This document shows, in pieces, positions 54,137 through 64,000 of a DNA stretch of 64,000 bases (position 1 is its first letter; every line of letters starts with the position of its first letter). The notes beneath the pieces were generated by a model that was not told where the DNA came from, made no database searches, and saw only the letters and a list, made by a program, of their open reading frames with translations. This DNA comes from Pandoraea capi (lineage in GTDB: Bacteria > Pseudomonadota > Gammaproteobacteria > Burkholderiales > Burkholderiaceae): positions 620,001 to 684,000 of the forward strand of contig NZ_CABPRV010000003.1 in assembly GCF_902459735.1 (NCBI RefSeq). The letters run 5' to 3'. The position numbers and the translations under genes are program-made.

Positions 54137-54940
54137 TCAGAAGCCCGTCGGTAACGGTGCCTGCATCCATTTGACCGACATGGCGTTCAGACGACCATCT
54201 GCCTTCGCCTTGTCGATGATCGCGTTCAGCTTCGCCACCATCGCCGTCTCTCCCTTGCCGACGCCGATGTAGCAGGGCGTTTCCTCGACCGGGAATTTCA
54301 GATCGAAGGCGCGTTGCTTGCTCTTCTCGCGCACGGCGTTCGCGACGATGTTGCCCAGCGTGACCAGTTGCACCTGACCGGCCAGATACGACGCCGCCGT
54401 GGCGTTGTTGTCCTCATAGCGCTTGATGCTCGCGCTTTGCGGCGCAACGGCCGTGAGCGCCAGATCCTCGGTCGAGCCACGCGTCACGGCGATGGTCTTG
54501 TTCGCGAGGTCGGCGGGTGTCTTGATGACGATGTCCTGCGGGCCGTACACGCTCTTGGGGAACGGCGCATAAGCCTTCGTGAAATCGATGGCCTTCTCAC
54601 GCTCGGCATTCTTGCCAAGCGACGAAATGACGACGTCGACCTTACCGGTGGTCAGATACGCGATCCGGTTCGTGCTGATGACCGGCACGAGTTCGACTTT
54701 CGCACCGATCTCCTTGCCGATCAGCTCCGCCATGTCGATGTCGTAGCCGTGAACCTTGAGGTCCGTACCGATCGCGCCGAACGGCGGGAAATCCTGCGGG
54801 ATGGCAATGCGGATGACGCCGGTCTTCGCGATGGTTTGCAGCACGTCGGCATGGGCGACGCCCACCAGACTTCCCAGCGACGCAACGACCACCGCTTGCA
54901 GCATCCGGCGACGGCCGGCTTGATGAAGGAACGCACGCAT
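54137..54940 (-). CDS. Amino-acid ABC transporter substrate-binding protein, orphan
   Basis: The 267-aa protein has a signal peptide (residues 1-32, cut near AHA) and a type II periplasmic-binding fold: IRIAIPQDFPPFGAIG near residue 43, GYDIDMAELIGKEIGAKVEL near residue 65 and GKVDVVISSLGKNAEREKAI near residue 98 match family 3 (polar amino-acid) binding proteins. No permease or ATPase gene is adjacent, so it must serve a transporter encoded elsewhere or act as a sensor. The ligand cannot be assigned. Confidence 0.85.
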   Translation of the reverse strand: MRAFLHQAGRRRMLQAVVVASLGSLVGVAHADVLQTIAKTGVIRIAIPQDFPPFGAIGTDLKVHGYDIDMAELIGKEIGAKVELVPVISTNRIAYLTTGKVDVVISSLGKNAEREKAIDFTKAYAPFPKSVYGPQDIVIKTPADLANKTIAVTRGSTEDLALTAVAPQSASIKRYEDNNATAASYLAGQVQLVTLGNIVANAVREKSKQRAFDLKFPVEETPCYIGVGKGETAMVAKLNAIIDKAKADGRLNAMSVKWMQAPLPTGF

Positions 54941-55303
54941 CGATCAAACTCCTTGGCTAAGGCAACAACGAAAAACGAAAAGGGGGCTTGCGTTCCCAAG
55001 TGGGGCGCAGACAACTCCGGTCGTACTGGTACGACCAGTTGCGTTAAATACAAAGCACTAACCGTGCCAGCCGGTTGGGGATGTGGGGGAATGCCGTGCG
55101 ATGGGAGGAAGGCGAGGTCAGTGGGGCATGTGGGGAAGCGCAGCGTGTGACCTCGCAGAAGGCGTCGTCACGATGTTTTGCATGGAACGCCCCCCTTCAT
55201 GCACCAGATCGAACCGGAGGCGGACGAACCGGTGCATGAGGCATCGAATTCAGGTACCCAGGCGCAGACAGCCCTCCTGTCGCGTCAGTCGGTGCCGGGC
55301 CCG
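54941..55303. other. Gene-free interval before a receptor remnant
   Basis: About 360 bp with no supported gene; only short unmatched open frames are present. Confidence 0.5.
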
Positions 55304-55788
55304 TCACATCCTGTAGCTCAGCGTCACCATGCATCGGTTGTCCACCCCACGGCATGCCCTTGGGCGAGGCGTGCGAAAACTGGTACCCCAGCGAGACGGT
55401 CGTGTCGCGCGTCAGAACTGCATCGATCACGCCATACAGCGATTGACGGCGCAGCTTGTCATGATCGAGGAACGAACGCGCATCCTGCCCGACTGCGACG
55501 ATACGCGTCCGGATGTTGCCGCTCGGGGTCAGTGGCGTGGAGATGTCGAGCGCTATGGGGGGCGACATCGGTGCCGATATGGGTATCGTCCGGGACGTCG
55601 TCCGTCGACTGCGAGTAGCCTGGTAGCGGGGCGATCAGCAGTGTCGCGAACGCGGTGCTCAGGGCTGCGGTGAGTCGTCGGGAAGCCGAGTGGCTCGGGC
55701 CGCGTGGGCAACATGGGCGGGCAGCGGGGCGAAGGAAGCGCGGCAGACGTAAGGAAGCACACGGCCTCCGATGCGAAAGGTCGGTCAT
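55304..55788 (-). pseudogene. TonB-dependent siderophore receptor remnant
   Basis: Reading leftward, a start at 55788 gives a basic, then hydrophobic leader (TAALSTAFATLLIAPLPGYSQ) like an outer-membrane receptor signal. After about 90 codons the frame shifts, and the next frame reads DISTPLTPSGNIRTRIV, then YQFSHASPKGMPWGGQP, which match the start of the barrel of FpvA/FecA-type siderophore receptors. Immediately after, another frame gives MVTLSYRM and a stop, like the last beta strand of such receptors. The plug domain and most of the barrel are missing. So the gene has lost at least two internal blocks and cannot work. A Fur-box-like site remains about 140 bp upstream. The family match is from my recognition of motifs, not a search. 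Confidence 0.72.
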
Positions 55789-55924
55789 GAAAACGGATTC
55801 TCGAAAGGGCGGAATGCCGCGCGGGCTTGCGCACCAGGCATTGCGGCGAATGGACACTCGCTGGGCCGGGCGGACACCAGTGACGTGAACCGGCGCCTCA
55901 CACCACGTCGACGGCGTGGTGCGT

Positions 55925-55943
55925 AACGAGAATCATTATTAAT
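55925..55943. promoter_or_regulatory. Fur-box-like site upstream of the receptor remnant
   Basis: The best-aligned 19 bases (from 55922) match the Fur consensus GATAATGATAATCATTATC at 14 positions; the right half AATCATTATT matches 9 of 10. It stands in front of a degraded siderophore receptor gene, which is the expected target. Confidence 0.6.
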
Positions 55944-56057
55944 TTCGCGAGAAGCTTGGGAAATGCCGTCAGACGCCCGCGTGCCGTGCACGGCACGCAC
56001 GGATTCGAGAAACCCTGCGTTCTGTTAGTATTTGCGTAGTTTGTGGTTGAAAAGTAA

Positions 56058-56333
<276 letters not shown>

Positions 56334-56440
56334 GTTCGCTGAGCGAGCTCACGGCGACGGTTTCGGCCTGATTCCCCCGGAAAGCATTCGAGCGGCATTC
56401 CAGCCGCTCGATTCACTTCCGTCTCACGCGAGATACCGGC

Positions 56441-57037
56441 TTATTTCCCCGGTCCCGCGTGCAGACGCATCATCGCCTTTTCCATCTCGCCTTTCACGAC
56501 CAGATCGACGATGTCGAGCGATCGCGACATGGCGTCGTCGATCTCCGCCTGCTCTTCCTTGCGCGGCGGCTTGAGCACGAAGTCGGCGACTTGTTGCTGG
56601 CTGCCGGCCGGTTGCAGCGTGCGAGGATGACCGATGCCCAGGCGCAGGCGCCAGAAGTCGGGTGTCGTCAGATGGGCCGCAATGTCCTTGAGCCCGTTGT
56701 GTCCGCCGGTGCCGCCGCCCCGCTTGAGCCTGACGGTGCCGGGCAGCAGGTCGAGTTCGTCGTGTACGACGAGAATTTCGTCCGGCATGATCTTGTAGAA
56801 GCGCGCGAGCGCGACGACCGATTGCCCGGAGCGGTTCATGAAGGTCTGGGGTTCGAGCAACCACACTTCCTGTCCGGCCACGCGCGCACGCGCCGCGTAA
56901 CCGTGGAAGTTCTTTTGGTTGGTGAGCGAGGCGCCGCTTTGCTGCGCCAATGCGTCGACGAACCAGAAGCCCGCGTTGTGACGCGTCGCTGTATATTCGG
57001 CGCCCGGATTGCCGAGCCCTACGATCAGCTTGATCAT
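56441..57037 (-). CDS. pth: Peptidyl-tRNA hydrolase
   Basis: The 198-aa enzyme releases peptides from tRNAs dropped by ribosomes. [20 protein letters not shown] at residues 2-21 includes the catalytic His20, [13 protein letters not shown] near residue 62 and [18 protein letters not shown] near residue 92 hold the catalytic Asp and the peptide-binding groove, and [13 protein letters not shown] near residue 111 is conserved. It lies downstream of rplY and prs on the same strand, a standard order, but a terminator separates it from rplY. Confidence 0.96.
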   Translation of the reverse strand: MIKLIVGLGNPGAEYTATRHNAGFWFVDALAQQSGASLTNQKNFHGYAARARVAGQEVWLLEPQTFMNRSGQSVVALARFYKIMPDEILVVHDELDLLPGTVRLKRGGGTGGHNGLKDIAAHLTTPDFWRLRLGIGHPRTLQPAGSQQQVADFVLKPPRKEEQAEIDDAMSRSLDIVDLVVKGEMEKAMMRLHAGPGK

Positions 57038-57086
57038 TTCGGTATCAGGATCTGGGTACGCGCCATCGTGGCATGCGCACCGCCAT

Positions 57087-57120
57087 AAAAAAACCCGCCG
57101 GACATGATGTCGCGGCGGGT
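57087..57120 (-). terminator. Terminator after rplY (leftward)
   Basis: The stem ACCCGCCG / CGGCGGGT has seven T residues on the minus-strand 3' side. Confidence 0.82.
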
Positions 57121-57160
57121 CTTGCGTCCAGCGTCGCCGCTGAAAGCTAACGCGTGAGGC

Positions 57161-57778
57161 TTAGGCAGCCGGCGTTTCGCCTTCAGCCGAAGCAGCCGCT
57201 TCGTCAGCAGCAGCGCCAGCCGGTTGAACGGCTTGTGCGACCACCGGGTTTTCTTGCTCGACGTGCAGCGTCAGCGTCACGCCGGCGGGCAGCTTGACGT
57301 CCTTGGCGTGCACCGTCTTGCCGGCTTCCAGCGTCGACAGGTCGACTTCCAGGAATTCCGGCAGCTTGCCCGGCAGGCAGCTAACGTCCAGTTCGTTCAG
57401 CGTGTGGCTGATCACGTTCGAAGCCAGCTTCACGGCCGGGGCGTTTTCAGCGCCCAGGAAGTGCAGGGGCACCTTGACGTGGATCGGCTTGTTCGGATCG
57501 ACACGTTGGAAATCCACGTGCAGAACCAGTTGCTTGAACGGGTGGTACTGCACATCGCGCAGCAGCACTTGTTCGTTCTTGCCGGCGACTTCCAGGTCGA
57601 GGATCGACGAGTGGAAGGCTTCCTTACGCAGGGCGTGCCACAGCGCGTTGTGATCGAGTTCGATCAGTTGCGGAGCGACGTTCCCACCGTACACGATGCC
57701 CGTGGTCTTACCGGCATTGCGCAGGCGGCGGCTCGCACCCGTACCTTGCAGATTACGCTCAAAAGCGACGACTTTCAT
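57161..57778 (-). CDS. rplY: 50S ribosomal protein L25, general stress (CTC) form
   Basis: The 205-aa protein binds 5S rRNA. The N-terminal L25 domain (residues 1-95) includes [13 protein letters not shown] near residue 20 and [22 protein letters not shown] near residue 72; the C-terminal CTC domain (residues 100-185) follows and the tail is an Ala/Glu-rich stretch. This long form is usual in betaproteobacteria. The ATG at 57778 has AAGGAG upstream. It is 156 bp downstream of prs. Confidence 0.96.
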   Translation of the reverse strand: MKVVAFERNLQGTGASRRLRNAGKTTGIVYGGNVAPQLIELDHNALWHALRKEAFHSSILDLEVAGKNEQVLLRDVQYHPFKQLVLHVDFQRVDPNKPIHVKVPLHFLGAENAPAVKLASNVISHTLNELDVSCLPGKLPEFLEVDLSTLEAGKTVHAKDVKLPAGVTLTLHVEQENPVVAQAVQPAGAAADEAAASAEGETPAA

Positions 57779-57934
57779 AACAACTCCTTGAACTGCCCGC
57801 GACCAGGCAGCGATTTCTTCCCGAAAATCCCGCGAAAAAACGCAGGTCTCAGGAACAACAAAGGCGGGGATAGGCTCCCCGCCGACAGAACAACGGCGCC
57901 ACACAGGCGCCGTCGCAAAAACTTTACCGAACGC

Positions 57935-58882
57935 TTATTCCGCGAACAGCGACATCACCGAGTCGCCACGACGGATACGCGAGAACGTCTCGGCCAGCAG
58001 GTTCGCGCAGCTCAGCTGGCGAATCTTGCCGCCCTTCGAGTCGTCGCGCAGCGGAATCGTGTCGGTCACGACCACTTCATCCAGCTCCGAGGCGTTGATG
58101 CGCGCTGCGGCACCGCCCGAGAGAACCGGGTGCGTACAGTAGGCGTACACCTTCTTCGCGCCACGTTCCTTGAGCACTTGTGCGGCCTTGCACAGCGTAC
58201 CGGCGGTGTCGACCATGTCATCCATGATGACGCAGGTACGGCCTTCGACTTCACCGATGATGTTCATCACTTCCGCGACGTTGGCCTTCGGACGACGCTT
58301 GTCGATGATGGCCAGATCGCAATGCAGTTGCTTGGCGAGCGCACGGGCACGAACCACACCGCCGACGTCCGGCGACACCACCAGCAGGTTTTCGTGATTC
58401 TGCGCGCGCACGTCCTGCAGCAGCAGCGGCGAAGCGTAGATGTTGTCGACCGGGATATCGAAGAAGCCCTGAATCTGGTCGGCGTGCAGGTCCATCGTGA
58501 TGATGCGTTCGACGCCTGCGATTTGCAGCATGTTGGCCACGACCTTCGCCGAGATCGCCACGCGCGCCGAGCGGGGGCGACGATCCTGACGGGCATAGCC
58601 GAAATACGGAATGGCAGCGGTGATCCGGCCGGCAGAAGCGCGCTTGAGCGCGTCGACCATGATCATCAGTTCCATCAGATTGTCGTTGGTCGGCGCGCAC
58701 GTCGACTGGAGGACGAAGACGTCCTTGCCGCGCACGTTTTCCTGAATTTCGACTTGGATCTCACCATCCGAGAACCGGCTGGCCATGGCTTTGCCGAGCG
58801 GGATACCGAGTGTATCGACGACCGCTTGGGCCAGGGCGGGATTGGCGTTCCCGGTGAATACCATCAGGTTATCACTACTCAT
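57935..58882 (-). CDS. prs: Ribose-phosphate pyrophosphokinase
   Basis: The 315-aa enzyme makes PRPP from ribose 5-phosphate and ATP for nucleotide, histidine and tryptophan synthesis. [20 protein letters not shown] near residue 36, [10 protein letters not shown] near residue 95 (ATP-binding), the metal site [12 protein letters not shown] near residue 128 and the PRPP loop [13 protein letters not shown] near residue 215 are all intact. The ATG at 58882 gives the normal length. A tRNA-Gln gene lies just upstream on the same strand, probably in the same transcript. Confidence 0.97.
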   Translation of the reverse strand: MSSDNLMVFTGNANPALAQAVVDTLGIPLGKAMASRFSDGEIQVEIQENVRGKDVFVLQSTCAPTNDNLMELMIMVDALKRASAGRITAAIPYFGYARQDRRPRSARVAISAKVVANMLQIAGVERIITMDLHADQIQGFFDIPVDNIYASPLLLQDVRAQNHENLLVVSPDVGGVVRARALAKQLHCDLAIIDKRRPKANVAEVMNIIGEVEGRTCVIMDDMVDTAGTLCKAAQVLKERGAKKVYAYCTHPVLSGGAAARINASELDEVVVTDTIPLRDDSKGGKIRQLSCANLLAETFSRIRRGDSVMSLFAE

Positions 58883-58931
58883 CTGGCTACCTGCGGGACG
58901 TTTGGATGCTGAGACTTTACGACAGAGAAAT

Positions 58932-59008
58932 TGGCAGGGGAGGAAGGACTCGAACCCTCGTATGCCGGAATCAAAATCCGGTGCCTTAACCAACTTGGCG
59001 ACTCCCCT
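58932..59008 (-). tRNA. tRNA-Gln (anticodon TTG)
   Basis: The 77-nt gene folds as a full cloverleaf: acceptor stem AGGGGAG / CTCCCCT, anticodon stem CCGGA / TCCGG with loop TTTTGAT giving anticodon TTG, a GGTTCGAGTCC T-arm and an encoded 3' CCA. It lies between ispE and prs. Confidence 0.97.
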
Positions 59009-59062
59009 ACACTAACCGATGCCTTCGCTGCGTCGTAGGAAACGCAACAAAGTAAAACCCTT

Positions 59063-59932
59063 TTACGCGAAGGCGAACATTGGATGTTCGGCCAGGCTGG
59101 TGGTCACTTGACCGATCCAGCGCTCCGGCAATCGCTTGTATGCCGCTTCCGCTTCTGCCTTCGTGTCGAATGCTGCAAACACGCTGGCGCCGGATCCTGT
59201 CATACGTGCAGTGGTGAAGGTTCTGAACCAGTCAATCACAGCAGCGACTTCCGCGTATTCTCGAGTGACAACCGCCTGCATGTCGTTACGGAAGATTTCA
59301 TCCGTTTCGAACACGTTTTCGTTGGCGTGCTCAAGAAAGAACGCCATTGTGACGATCTTCGTATCCCTTGTCAACAGGGGGTCCGTAAATATTTTGTTGG
59401 TGGCGACGTGCGTGCGCGGGTTGACCACGAGGAAATGCCGCTGCGGCAACTCGACCGCCTGCAACTGCTCGCCCAGCCCTTCGGCGAAGGCGTTACGGCC
59501 GAAGACGAAAAACGGCACGTCCGCGCCGAGTCTGAGGGCCAGCGTCTGGAGTTCTTCTCGCGGCAGATCGAGTTGCCACATGCGATTGAGCGCCAGCAGG
59601 GTCGTGGCGGCGTCCGAACTGCCGCCCCCGATGCCGCCACCGGCCGGAAGGCGCTTCTCGATGCCGATATCCACTCCGAAGCGTACGCCGCAGTGCTCTT
59701 GCAGCAAGCGTGCCGCGCGTACAGTCAGGTCGGTCTCCGGGGGAACGCCCGGCAGCGGATTCGTATGCACGATCTGTGCGTCGTCGCGCCGCTCGAAATG
59801 CAGCGTATCGGCCCAATCGATCAACTGGAAGACGGTTTGCAGCTCGTGATAGCCGTTGGGCCGGCGTCCTACGATATGCAGGAACAGGTTCAGCTTGGCC
59901 GGGGCGGGGCAGTCACGCAGGATTTCGTACAT
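59063..59932 (-). CDS. ispE: 4-diphosphocytidyl-2-C-methyl-D-erythritol kinase
   Basis: The 289-aa GHMP kinase phosphorylates CDP-methylerythritol in the non-mevalonate isoprenoid pathway. [22 protein letters not shown] near residue 10 holds the active-site Lys and His, [22 protein letters not shown] near residue 95 is the ATP loop, and [13 protein letters not shown] near residue 248 is the C-terminal GHMP motif. The ATG at 59932 starts [15 protein letters not shown]. The lolB gene lies just upstream on the same strand, and tRNA-Gln and prs downstream. Confidence 0.96.
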   Translation of the reverse strand: MYEILRDCPAPAKLNLFLHIVGRRPNGYHELQTVFQLIDWADTLHFERRDDAQIVHTNPLPGVPPETDLTVRAARLLQEHCGVRFGVDIGIEKRLPAGGGIGGGSSDAATTLLALNRMWQLDLPREELQTLALRLGADVPFFVFGRNAFAEGLGEQLQAVELPQRHFLVVNPRTHVATNKIFTDPLLTRDTKIVTMAFFLEHANENVFETDEIFRNDMQAVVTREYAEVAAVIDWFRTFTTARMTGSGASVFAAFDTKAEAEAAYKRLPERWIGQVTTSLAEHPMFAFA

Positions 59933-59991
59933 GGCGTTGCAAAAACAAAAACGACTTGAATGAATTGGGGGGGCGGGCGTTTGTCTGTCGC

Positions 59992-60675
59992 TTATTCGTC
60001 GATCACAAGGCGCACGGCGAGCGGCGCACCACCCACCTCGCGCGACAGATCGACGCGTTTGACGCGCAGCGGCGTGCCGTCGAAATACGCCTGATAGTCG
60101 ATCGTCCAGCCGTCCTGCTTCAGATGCGAGGGACGTTGCGTCTGCGGATCGCGTTCGATGCTTGCCTGCGAGCCCGGCGCTCCCTGCATGCGCAACCAAT
60201 AACGCATGCCGCCGACGGGGAGGGCGAAGCCGAGCGCATCACGCATCACATCGTCGAGACGCGCACCGGTCAAAGGCGCCTTGCCGGGCAGTTCCAGCGA
60301 GGCGCTGCGAGGATTTTCACGCACGATCGCCTGCGTCTGGCCGAGCGGGTCGAGCAACTGGAGCGTCGCATTGTCGCCGCTCTGCTGCCAGTCGAAATTG
60401 CCGTAGGTATTGCGCGGCTCGCCGTTCTGTTCGTAGCGCACCGAGAAGCGGCCGCGATAGTGTTCGACGCTCGCGCCCGCAGTCGGCTCGACCGGCGTGG
60501 GCGGCGCGAGGCTCGCACATCCCGTGGCGACCACGGCAGTCGAACACGCCAGCGCGAGCGTGGCGGCGCGCAACCACTGCGACCACCGTGACCATTGCGA
60601 CCGTTGGGACGATCGCGGCAGCCGGGCCGACAAGGAAGACTTCACCGTCATGAGCATCCCGTGCATTCGATGCAT
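59992..60675 (-). CDS. lolB: Outer-membrane lipoprotein insertion factor LolB
   Basis: The 227-aa lipoprotein receives lipoproteins from LolA and inserts them in the outer membrane. The signal ends in the lipobox VATGC (Cys at about residue 53). The beta-barrel-like body includes [25 protein letters not shown] near residue 72 and the tail [25 protein letters not shown]. The start at 60675 overlaps the TPR gene stop as TAATG, which favours it over internal ATGs at 60657 and 60651. It is followed by ispE, the usual lolB-ispE-prs order. Confidence 0.9.
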   Translation of the reverse strand: MHRMHGMLMTVKSSLSARLPRSSQRSQWSRWSQWLRAATLALACSTAVVATGCASLAPPTPVEPTAGASVEHYRGRFSVRYEQNGEPRNTYGNFDWQQSGDNATLQLLDPLGQTQAIVRENPRSASLELPGKAPLTGARLDDVMRDALGFALPVGGMRYWLRMQGAPGSQASIERDPQTQRPSHLKQDGWTIDYQAYFDGTPLRVKRVDLSREVGGAPLAVRLVIDE

Positions 60676-62594
60676 TACGGTGCGACGTTGTAACGCTTCA
60701 TGGTCGAGCGCAGTGTATCGTCGTCGCTATCGAGCTTGAGGGCTTCGCGCCAGGTCTTGCGCGCTTCGTCCTGCTGGCCCGATTCCCACAGCACCTCGCC
60801 CAGATGCGCGCCGATTTCGGCTTGCGCCTGAATGCCATAGGCGCGACGCAGCAGTTCCAGCGCCTGTTGCTTGTCGCCCAGCCGGTACTTCACCCAGCCG
60901 AGGCTATCCATGATGTACGGGTCTTCCGGCGAGAGCGACGACGCCTTTTGCAGCAGCTTGAGCGCTTCCGGCAAACGCGTATTGCGCTCGGTCAGCGAGT
61001 AGCCCAGCGCGTTGTAAGCCTGTGCATTCTCGGGCTGCGTCGTCATCACGCGGCGCATTGCCTTTTCCATCACGTCGTAGTGCTTGTTCAGTTCGGCCAC
61101 CATGCCGTACTGATAGAGCAGGTCCGCATCGTCCGGATGATCCTTCACTTCGACGGCGAGCAGCTTCTCGGCGTCGTCGTAGCGCTTGGCCTTGACGAGC
61201 AGGTCCGACTCGGCACGCTTGAGCGCGAGCTTCTCGCGCGGGTCGCTCGACTTGATGCCATGCAGCAGCGCGCGGCCTTCGTCGACCTTGCCCTGATCGG
61301 CGAGCAACTGGGCGCGGCCGATCTGCGCGGGCAGATAGGCGTGGCTGTCTTCACGAATCTTCGAGAGCCACTTGTCGGCCGCCGGATAATCCTTGCGGTC
61401 CTGCGCGATTTGCGCGAGGTAGACGTAAGCCTGCGCACCGTCGGTGTTCTGTTGCTCGGCTTCCGTCGCGTACTTCTGCAAATACTGCTCGGCCTGCGCC
61501 GGATGATTGGCGTGCAGGTTGAGCAGCGCCAATGCCATGAGCGTCGACAGTTCGTGCGGGTAGCGCTTCTCGAGCGTCTCGAACTGTTTCTGCGCTGCGT
61601 CGAGCTGGTTGTCCGCCAGCAGCAGCTTGGCGTAGGCGAAGCGGGCTTCCTTGGCGTCCGGATTACGATCGAGGAACGTCTTCAGGCTGGCGATGGCGCC
61701 GCTGCGCTCCGACGGTCCCATCTGTCCATAGAGCAGGGCGGCCGCTTCGTAATCGGGTTTGAGCTTGAGCGCGGTTTCGAGCGAGGTGCGCGCGCCGGCC
61801 GTATCACCGGCGTCGAGTTGCGAACGGGCGATGGCCAGTTGCGCTTCGGGGCGCTGCATGTCGTTCGCCAGCATGCGCTTGAGCGAGTCGATGCCCGTGG
61901 CGCGCTCCGGACTGCGGGCGATCATCTGCTGCAATTCGAGGATGGCCTGACCGCGGCGCGCTTCCGGCACCTTGTTCAGTTCGTCGACGAGCAGCGGTTC
62001 GGCTTCGGCCAGATGACCGGTGCCGACTTCGAGGCTCGCAAGCAGTTGCGACGCCGGACGCCACGTCGGATCGAGCTGATGCCACAGCTTCGCGGCGACG
62101 AGCGCATCGCCGAGCTGGCGCGCACCGAGCGCGATCTCGACGGAACGGCGCGCCATGCGCGGATCCTTCGTCCGGTTGGCCAGTGCGATATAGGTATTGA
62201 AGGCGGGCGCGAGATTGCCTTGTTGCAGGCTCAGTTCGGCGGCCAGCACTTCGAAGACGATCTCGCTGGTGAGCGCGACGTTCGGCAGCTTCTCACGGGG
62301 GACGTTTGCGTTCGGGGCGACGTCTTCGCTATCGACGTCGGCACTCGCACCGCTCGCAGCCTTCGGTGCGCTTGCCTTGGCCGGGGCCGCAGGCGCAGCA
62401 GCCGGCGCCGGCTGTGCGGTCTGGGCCAAGGCGTTCGAAGATGGCAGAAATGCCATGATGGCGCTGGCGCAGGTCACGCTGAGCGCCGTGGCTCCGGCCC
62501 ACGCCCCGCGAGCCAGGGCGCCGCGCAGGCGCAAAACCACGGGTGCCGCAGTCTGGGCAGCGGCAGGAATGGACTGGAATCGGGTGTTCGGCAT
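60675..62594 (-). CDS. Tetratricopeptide-repeat protein
   Basis: The 639-aa protein has an N-terminal hydrophobic segment (about residues 35-57) that is probably a signal or anchor, a low-complexity Ala/Pro stretch (57-85) and then many tandem TPR helices to the end, for example AQAYNALGYSLTERNTRLPEA near residue 530. Such proteins lie next to lolB in betaproteobacteria and are thought to act in the periplasm or envelope, but the partner is unknown. It is translationally coupled to lolB and divergent from mutM. Confidence 0.85.
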   Translation of the reverse strand: MPNTRFQSIPAAAQTAAPVVLRLRGALARGAWAGATALSVTCASAIMAFLPSSNALAQTAQPAPAAAPAAPAKASAPKAASGASADVDSEDVAPNANVPREKLPNVALTSEIVFEVLAAELSLQQGNLAPAFNTYIALANRTKDPRMARRSVEIALGARQLGDALVAAKLWHQLDPTWRPASQLLASLEVGTGHLAEAEPLLVDELNKVPEARRGQAILELQQMIARSPERATGIDSLKRMLANDMQRPEAQLAIARSQLDAGDTAGARTSLETALKLKPDYEAAALLYGQMGPSERSGAIASLKTFLDRNPDAKEARFAYAKLLLADNQLDAAQKQFETLEKRYPHELSTLMALALLNLHANHPAQAEQYLQKYATEAEQQNTDGAQAYVYLAQIAQDRKDYPAADKWLSKIREDSHAYLPAQIGRAQLLADQGKVDEGRALLHGIKSSDPREKLALKRAESDLLVKAKRYDDAEKLLAVEVKDHPDDADLLYQYGMVAELNKHYDVMEKAMRRVMTTQPENAQAYNALGYSLTERNTRLPEALKLLQKASSLSPEDPYIMDSLGWVKYRLGDKQQALELLRRAYGIQAQAEIGAHLGEVLWESGQQDEARKTWREALKLDSDDDTLRSTMKRYNVAP

Positions 62595-62673
62595 AGGGAT
62601 CCACGGCAGGTTTCGAGCGATTGTAGCGCGCCCGATACAATAGAGTCTAAATCCTCAGCAAACGTTCGCAGGC

Positions 62674-63504
62674 ATGCCTGAACTCCCAGAAGTCGAAGTC
62701 ACCCGCCGCGGTATCGCGCCGCACGTGGCGGGCACTCGTATTGCGCGTATCGACGTTCGCAACGGCGCGTTGCGCTGGCCGGTACCCGACGGGCTCGATA
62801 CCCTTTTGCGTGGCGAAACACTCGTCGGCGTGACCCGTCGCGGCAAGTACCTGCTGCTCGAATACGCGCCCGGCTGGCTGCTCGTGCACCTGGGCATGAC
62901 CGGGACGCTGCGCGTCATGCCCGAGCCGATGTCGTTGCCGGCCGCCGGTGTGCACGACCACATCGATCTCGTCTTCGAGCGATGTGCGCTTCGCTATCGC
63001 GACCCGCGTCGTTTCGGCGCGGTGCTCTTCCATCCCCGTTCGGCGGGCGACGTGCTCGCGCATCCGCTGCTCGCCGGTCTCGGCGTCGAGCCGTTGACGG
63101 ACGCCTTCGACGGCGCGCTGCTTTATGCGGGCACACGCGGGCGCACCGTTGCCATCAAGCAGGCGTTGCTCGCAGGCACGATCGTCGTGGGCGTTGGCAA
63201 CATCTACGCCTCGGAGAGCCTGTTCCGCGCGGGTATCAACCCGCGCATGGCGGCAGGCAAGCTGTCTCGCCCGCGCGCCGAGAAGCTGGCGCAGGCTGTC
63301 AAGGTCGTGCTCGCGGCGGCGATCGAGAAGGGCGGCAGCACGTTGCGCGACTTCGTCGGGAGCGACGGCCAGAGCGGCTATTTCCAGCAGGAGTATTTCG
63401 TCTACGATCGTGCCGGTCAGCCATGTCGCGTCTGTGGCACGACGATCCGTCAGATCGTGCAGGGGCAGCGATCCACGTTCTTCTGCCCGCATTGTCAGAA
63501 ATAA
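62674..63504 (+). CDS. mutM: Formamidopyrimidine-DNA glycosylase (Fpg)
   Basis: The 276-aa DNA repair enzyme removes 8-oxoguanine and ring-opened purines. The catalytic Pro2 and Glu3 are in [14 protein letters not shown], the Lys in RRGKYLLL near residue 57 completes the active site, [10 protein letters not shown] near residue 108 flips the base and the C-terminal zinc finger [18 protein letters not shown] is intact. It is followed 93 bp later by mutY, its partner in the GO repair system, on the same strand. Confidence 0.97.
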   Translation: MPELPEVEVTRRGIAPHVAGTRIARIDVRNGALRWPVPDGLDTLLRGETLVGVTRRGKYLLLEYAPGWLLVHLGMTGTLRVMPEPMSLPAAGVHDHIDLVFERCALRYRDPRRFGAVLFHPRSAGDVLAHPLLAGLGVEPLTDAFDGALLYAGTRGRTVAIKQALLAGTIVVGVGNIYASESLFRAGINPRMAAGKLSRPRAEKLAQAVKVVLAAAIEKGGSTLRDFVGSDGQSGYFQQEYFVYDRAGQPCRVCGTTIRQIVQGQRSTFFCPHCQK

Positions 63505-63597
63505 TGCCAGCGTTCGCAGCGAGTTGAGTCGGCGCCATCTGCCCTCATCTTGCGCGTGACGCAACAAAATAGCGCCCCCAAAGCCCCCTATAACCCC

Positions 63598-64000
63598 ATG
63601 AAAGACGCCTCCCACGACATCAAGACCGGCACGCTCGCGGACACCTTCGCCGAGCGCCTGATCGCCTGGCAGGCCGAGCACGGCCGTCATGATCTGCCCT
63701 GGCAGAACACGCGCGACGCCTATCGCATCTGGCTGTCCGAGATCATGCTTCAGCAGACGCAGGTCGCCACGGTGATTCCGTACTACGGACGATTTCTGGA
63801 GCGCTTCCCCGACGTCGCCGCGCTGGCCGGTGCGCCGCAGGACGACGTCATGGCGCTCTGGAGCGGCCTCGGCTACTACTCTCGCGCGCGCAACCTGCAT
63901 CGTTGCGCGCAGGTCGTCGTCGCGGAGCATGGCGGACGTTTCCCGTCCGATCCGCAGACGCTCGCGACACTGCCCGGCATTGGCCGTTCGACGGCCGCCG
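63598..64000 (+). CDS. mutY: Adenine DNA glycosylase, N-terminal part (partial)
   Basis: The first 134 residues of MutY are in the window; the rest lies beyond 64000. WQNTRDAYRIWLSEIMLQQTQV near residue 35 is the family start, with the catalytic Glu in SEIMLQQT, GLGYYSRARNLHRCAQ near residue 90 is conserved and LPGIGRSTAA begins the helix-hairpin-helix that reaches the catalytic Asp. The enzyme removes adenine paired with 8-oxoguanine, the lesion also handled by MutM encoded upstream. The iron-sulfur domain is not visible. Confidence 0.95.
   Translation, partial: MKDASHDIKTGTLADTFAERLIAWQAEHGRHDLPWQNTRDAYRIWLSEIMLQQTQVATVIPYYGRFLERFPDVAALAGAPQDDVMALWSGLGYYSRARNLHRCAQVVVAEHGGRFPSDPQTLATLPGIGRSTAA

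Noticed and set aside
55154-55618. Plus-strand open frames in the 55.1-55.6 kb region
   Set aside because: They overlap the receptor remnant on the other strand, have no family resemblance and no ribosome sites.
60804-62681. Open frame of 625 codons on the plus strand
   Set aside because: It is antisense to the TPR gene, shows a shadow-frame composition and no recognisable domain.

Overview
The window is a stretch of a high-GC betaproteobacterial chromosome. Gene content and order (amtB-gshA-gshB, PTS-IIA/HPr/EI, secB-gpsA, a caa3 oxidase operon, cydPABX, rpoH with a CIRCE element, ftsY/rsmD/coaD, prs-tRNA-Gln-ispE-lolB, mutM/mutY) point to the Burkholderiales, family Burkholderiaceae. Pandoraea or a close relative is my best guess, by inference only. 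I see no rRNA, prophage, insertion sequence or CRISPR array. Coding density is high and most genes are housekeeping.

Layout. 1-8 kb: the end of amtB, glutathione synthesis (gshA, gshB) flanking an unusual LuxR-tailed regulator, and the PTS trio. 8-17 kb: moeB, ctpA, gpmA, rhodanese, grxC, secB, gpsA, a macrodomain protein, trmL, comF and a SAM methyltransferase closed by a strong terminator. 17-27 kb: an accessory island of eight tightly coupled genes plus a convergent LuxR-type regulator. 27.5-38 kb: the aa3/caa3 cytochrome c oxidase operon with its small subunits, copper and heme A assembly factors. 38-41.3 kb: the bd oxidase genes cydPABX on the opposite strand. 41.8-54 kb: rpoH, ybiB, maiA, argO, ftsY, two M16 peptidase homologues, a two-gene ABC exporter, rsmD and coaD. 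54-56 kb: a solute-binding protein and the wreck of a TonB-dependent siderophore receptor below a Fur-box-like site. 56-64 kb: ferredoxin, pth, rplY, prs, tRNA-Gln, ispE, lolB, a TPR protein, mutM and the start of mutY.

The part most worth attention is the 17.3-26.1 kb cluster. An SbnA-like and an SbnB-like enzyme should make L-2,3-diaminopropionate. Beside them are an AurF-type diiron N-oxygenase with all seven metal ligands in place, a carbamoyltransferase without the ornithine signature, a threonine-synthase-like PLP enzyme, a D-amino-acid oxidase, a flavin reductase and a divergent adenylosuccinate synthetase. Start and stop codons overlap at most junctions, so the genes are probably made together. 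Upstream are a 20-bp dyad and an array of 11-bp repeats; an exact 11-mer from that array recurs just before the carbamoyltransferase gene. The regulator keeps the residues that bind acyl-homoserine lactones, but no luxI is present. My inference is a quorum-controlled pathway to a small N-oxidised diaminopropionate-derived antimetabolite, alanosine-like in logic, in which the PurA paralogue is either a self-resistance copy or a biosynthetic ligase.
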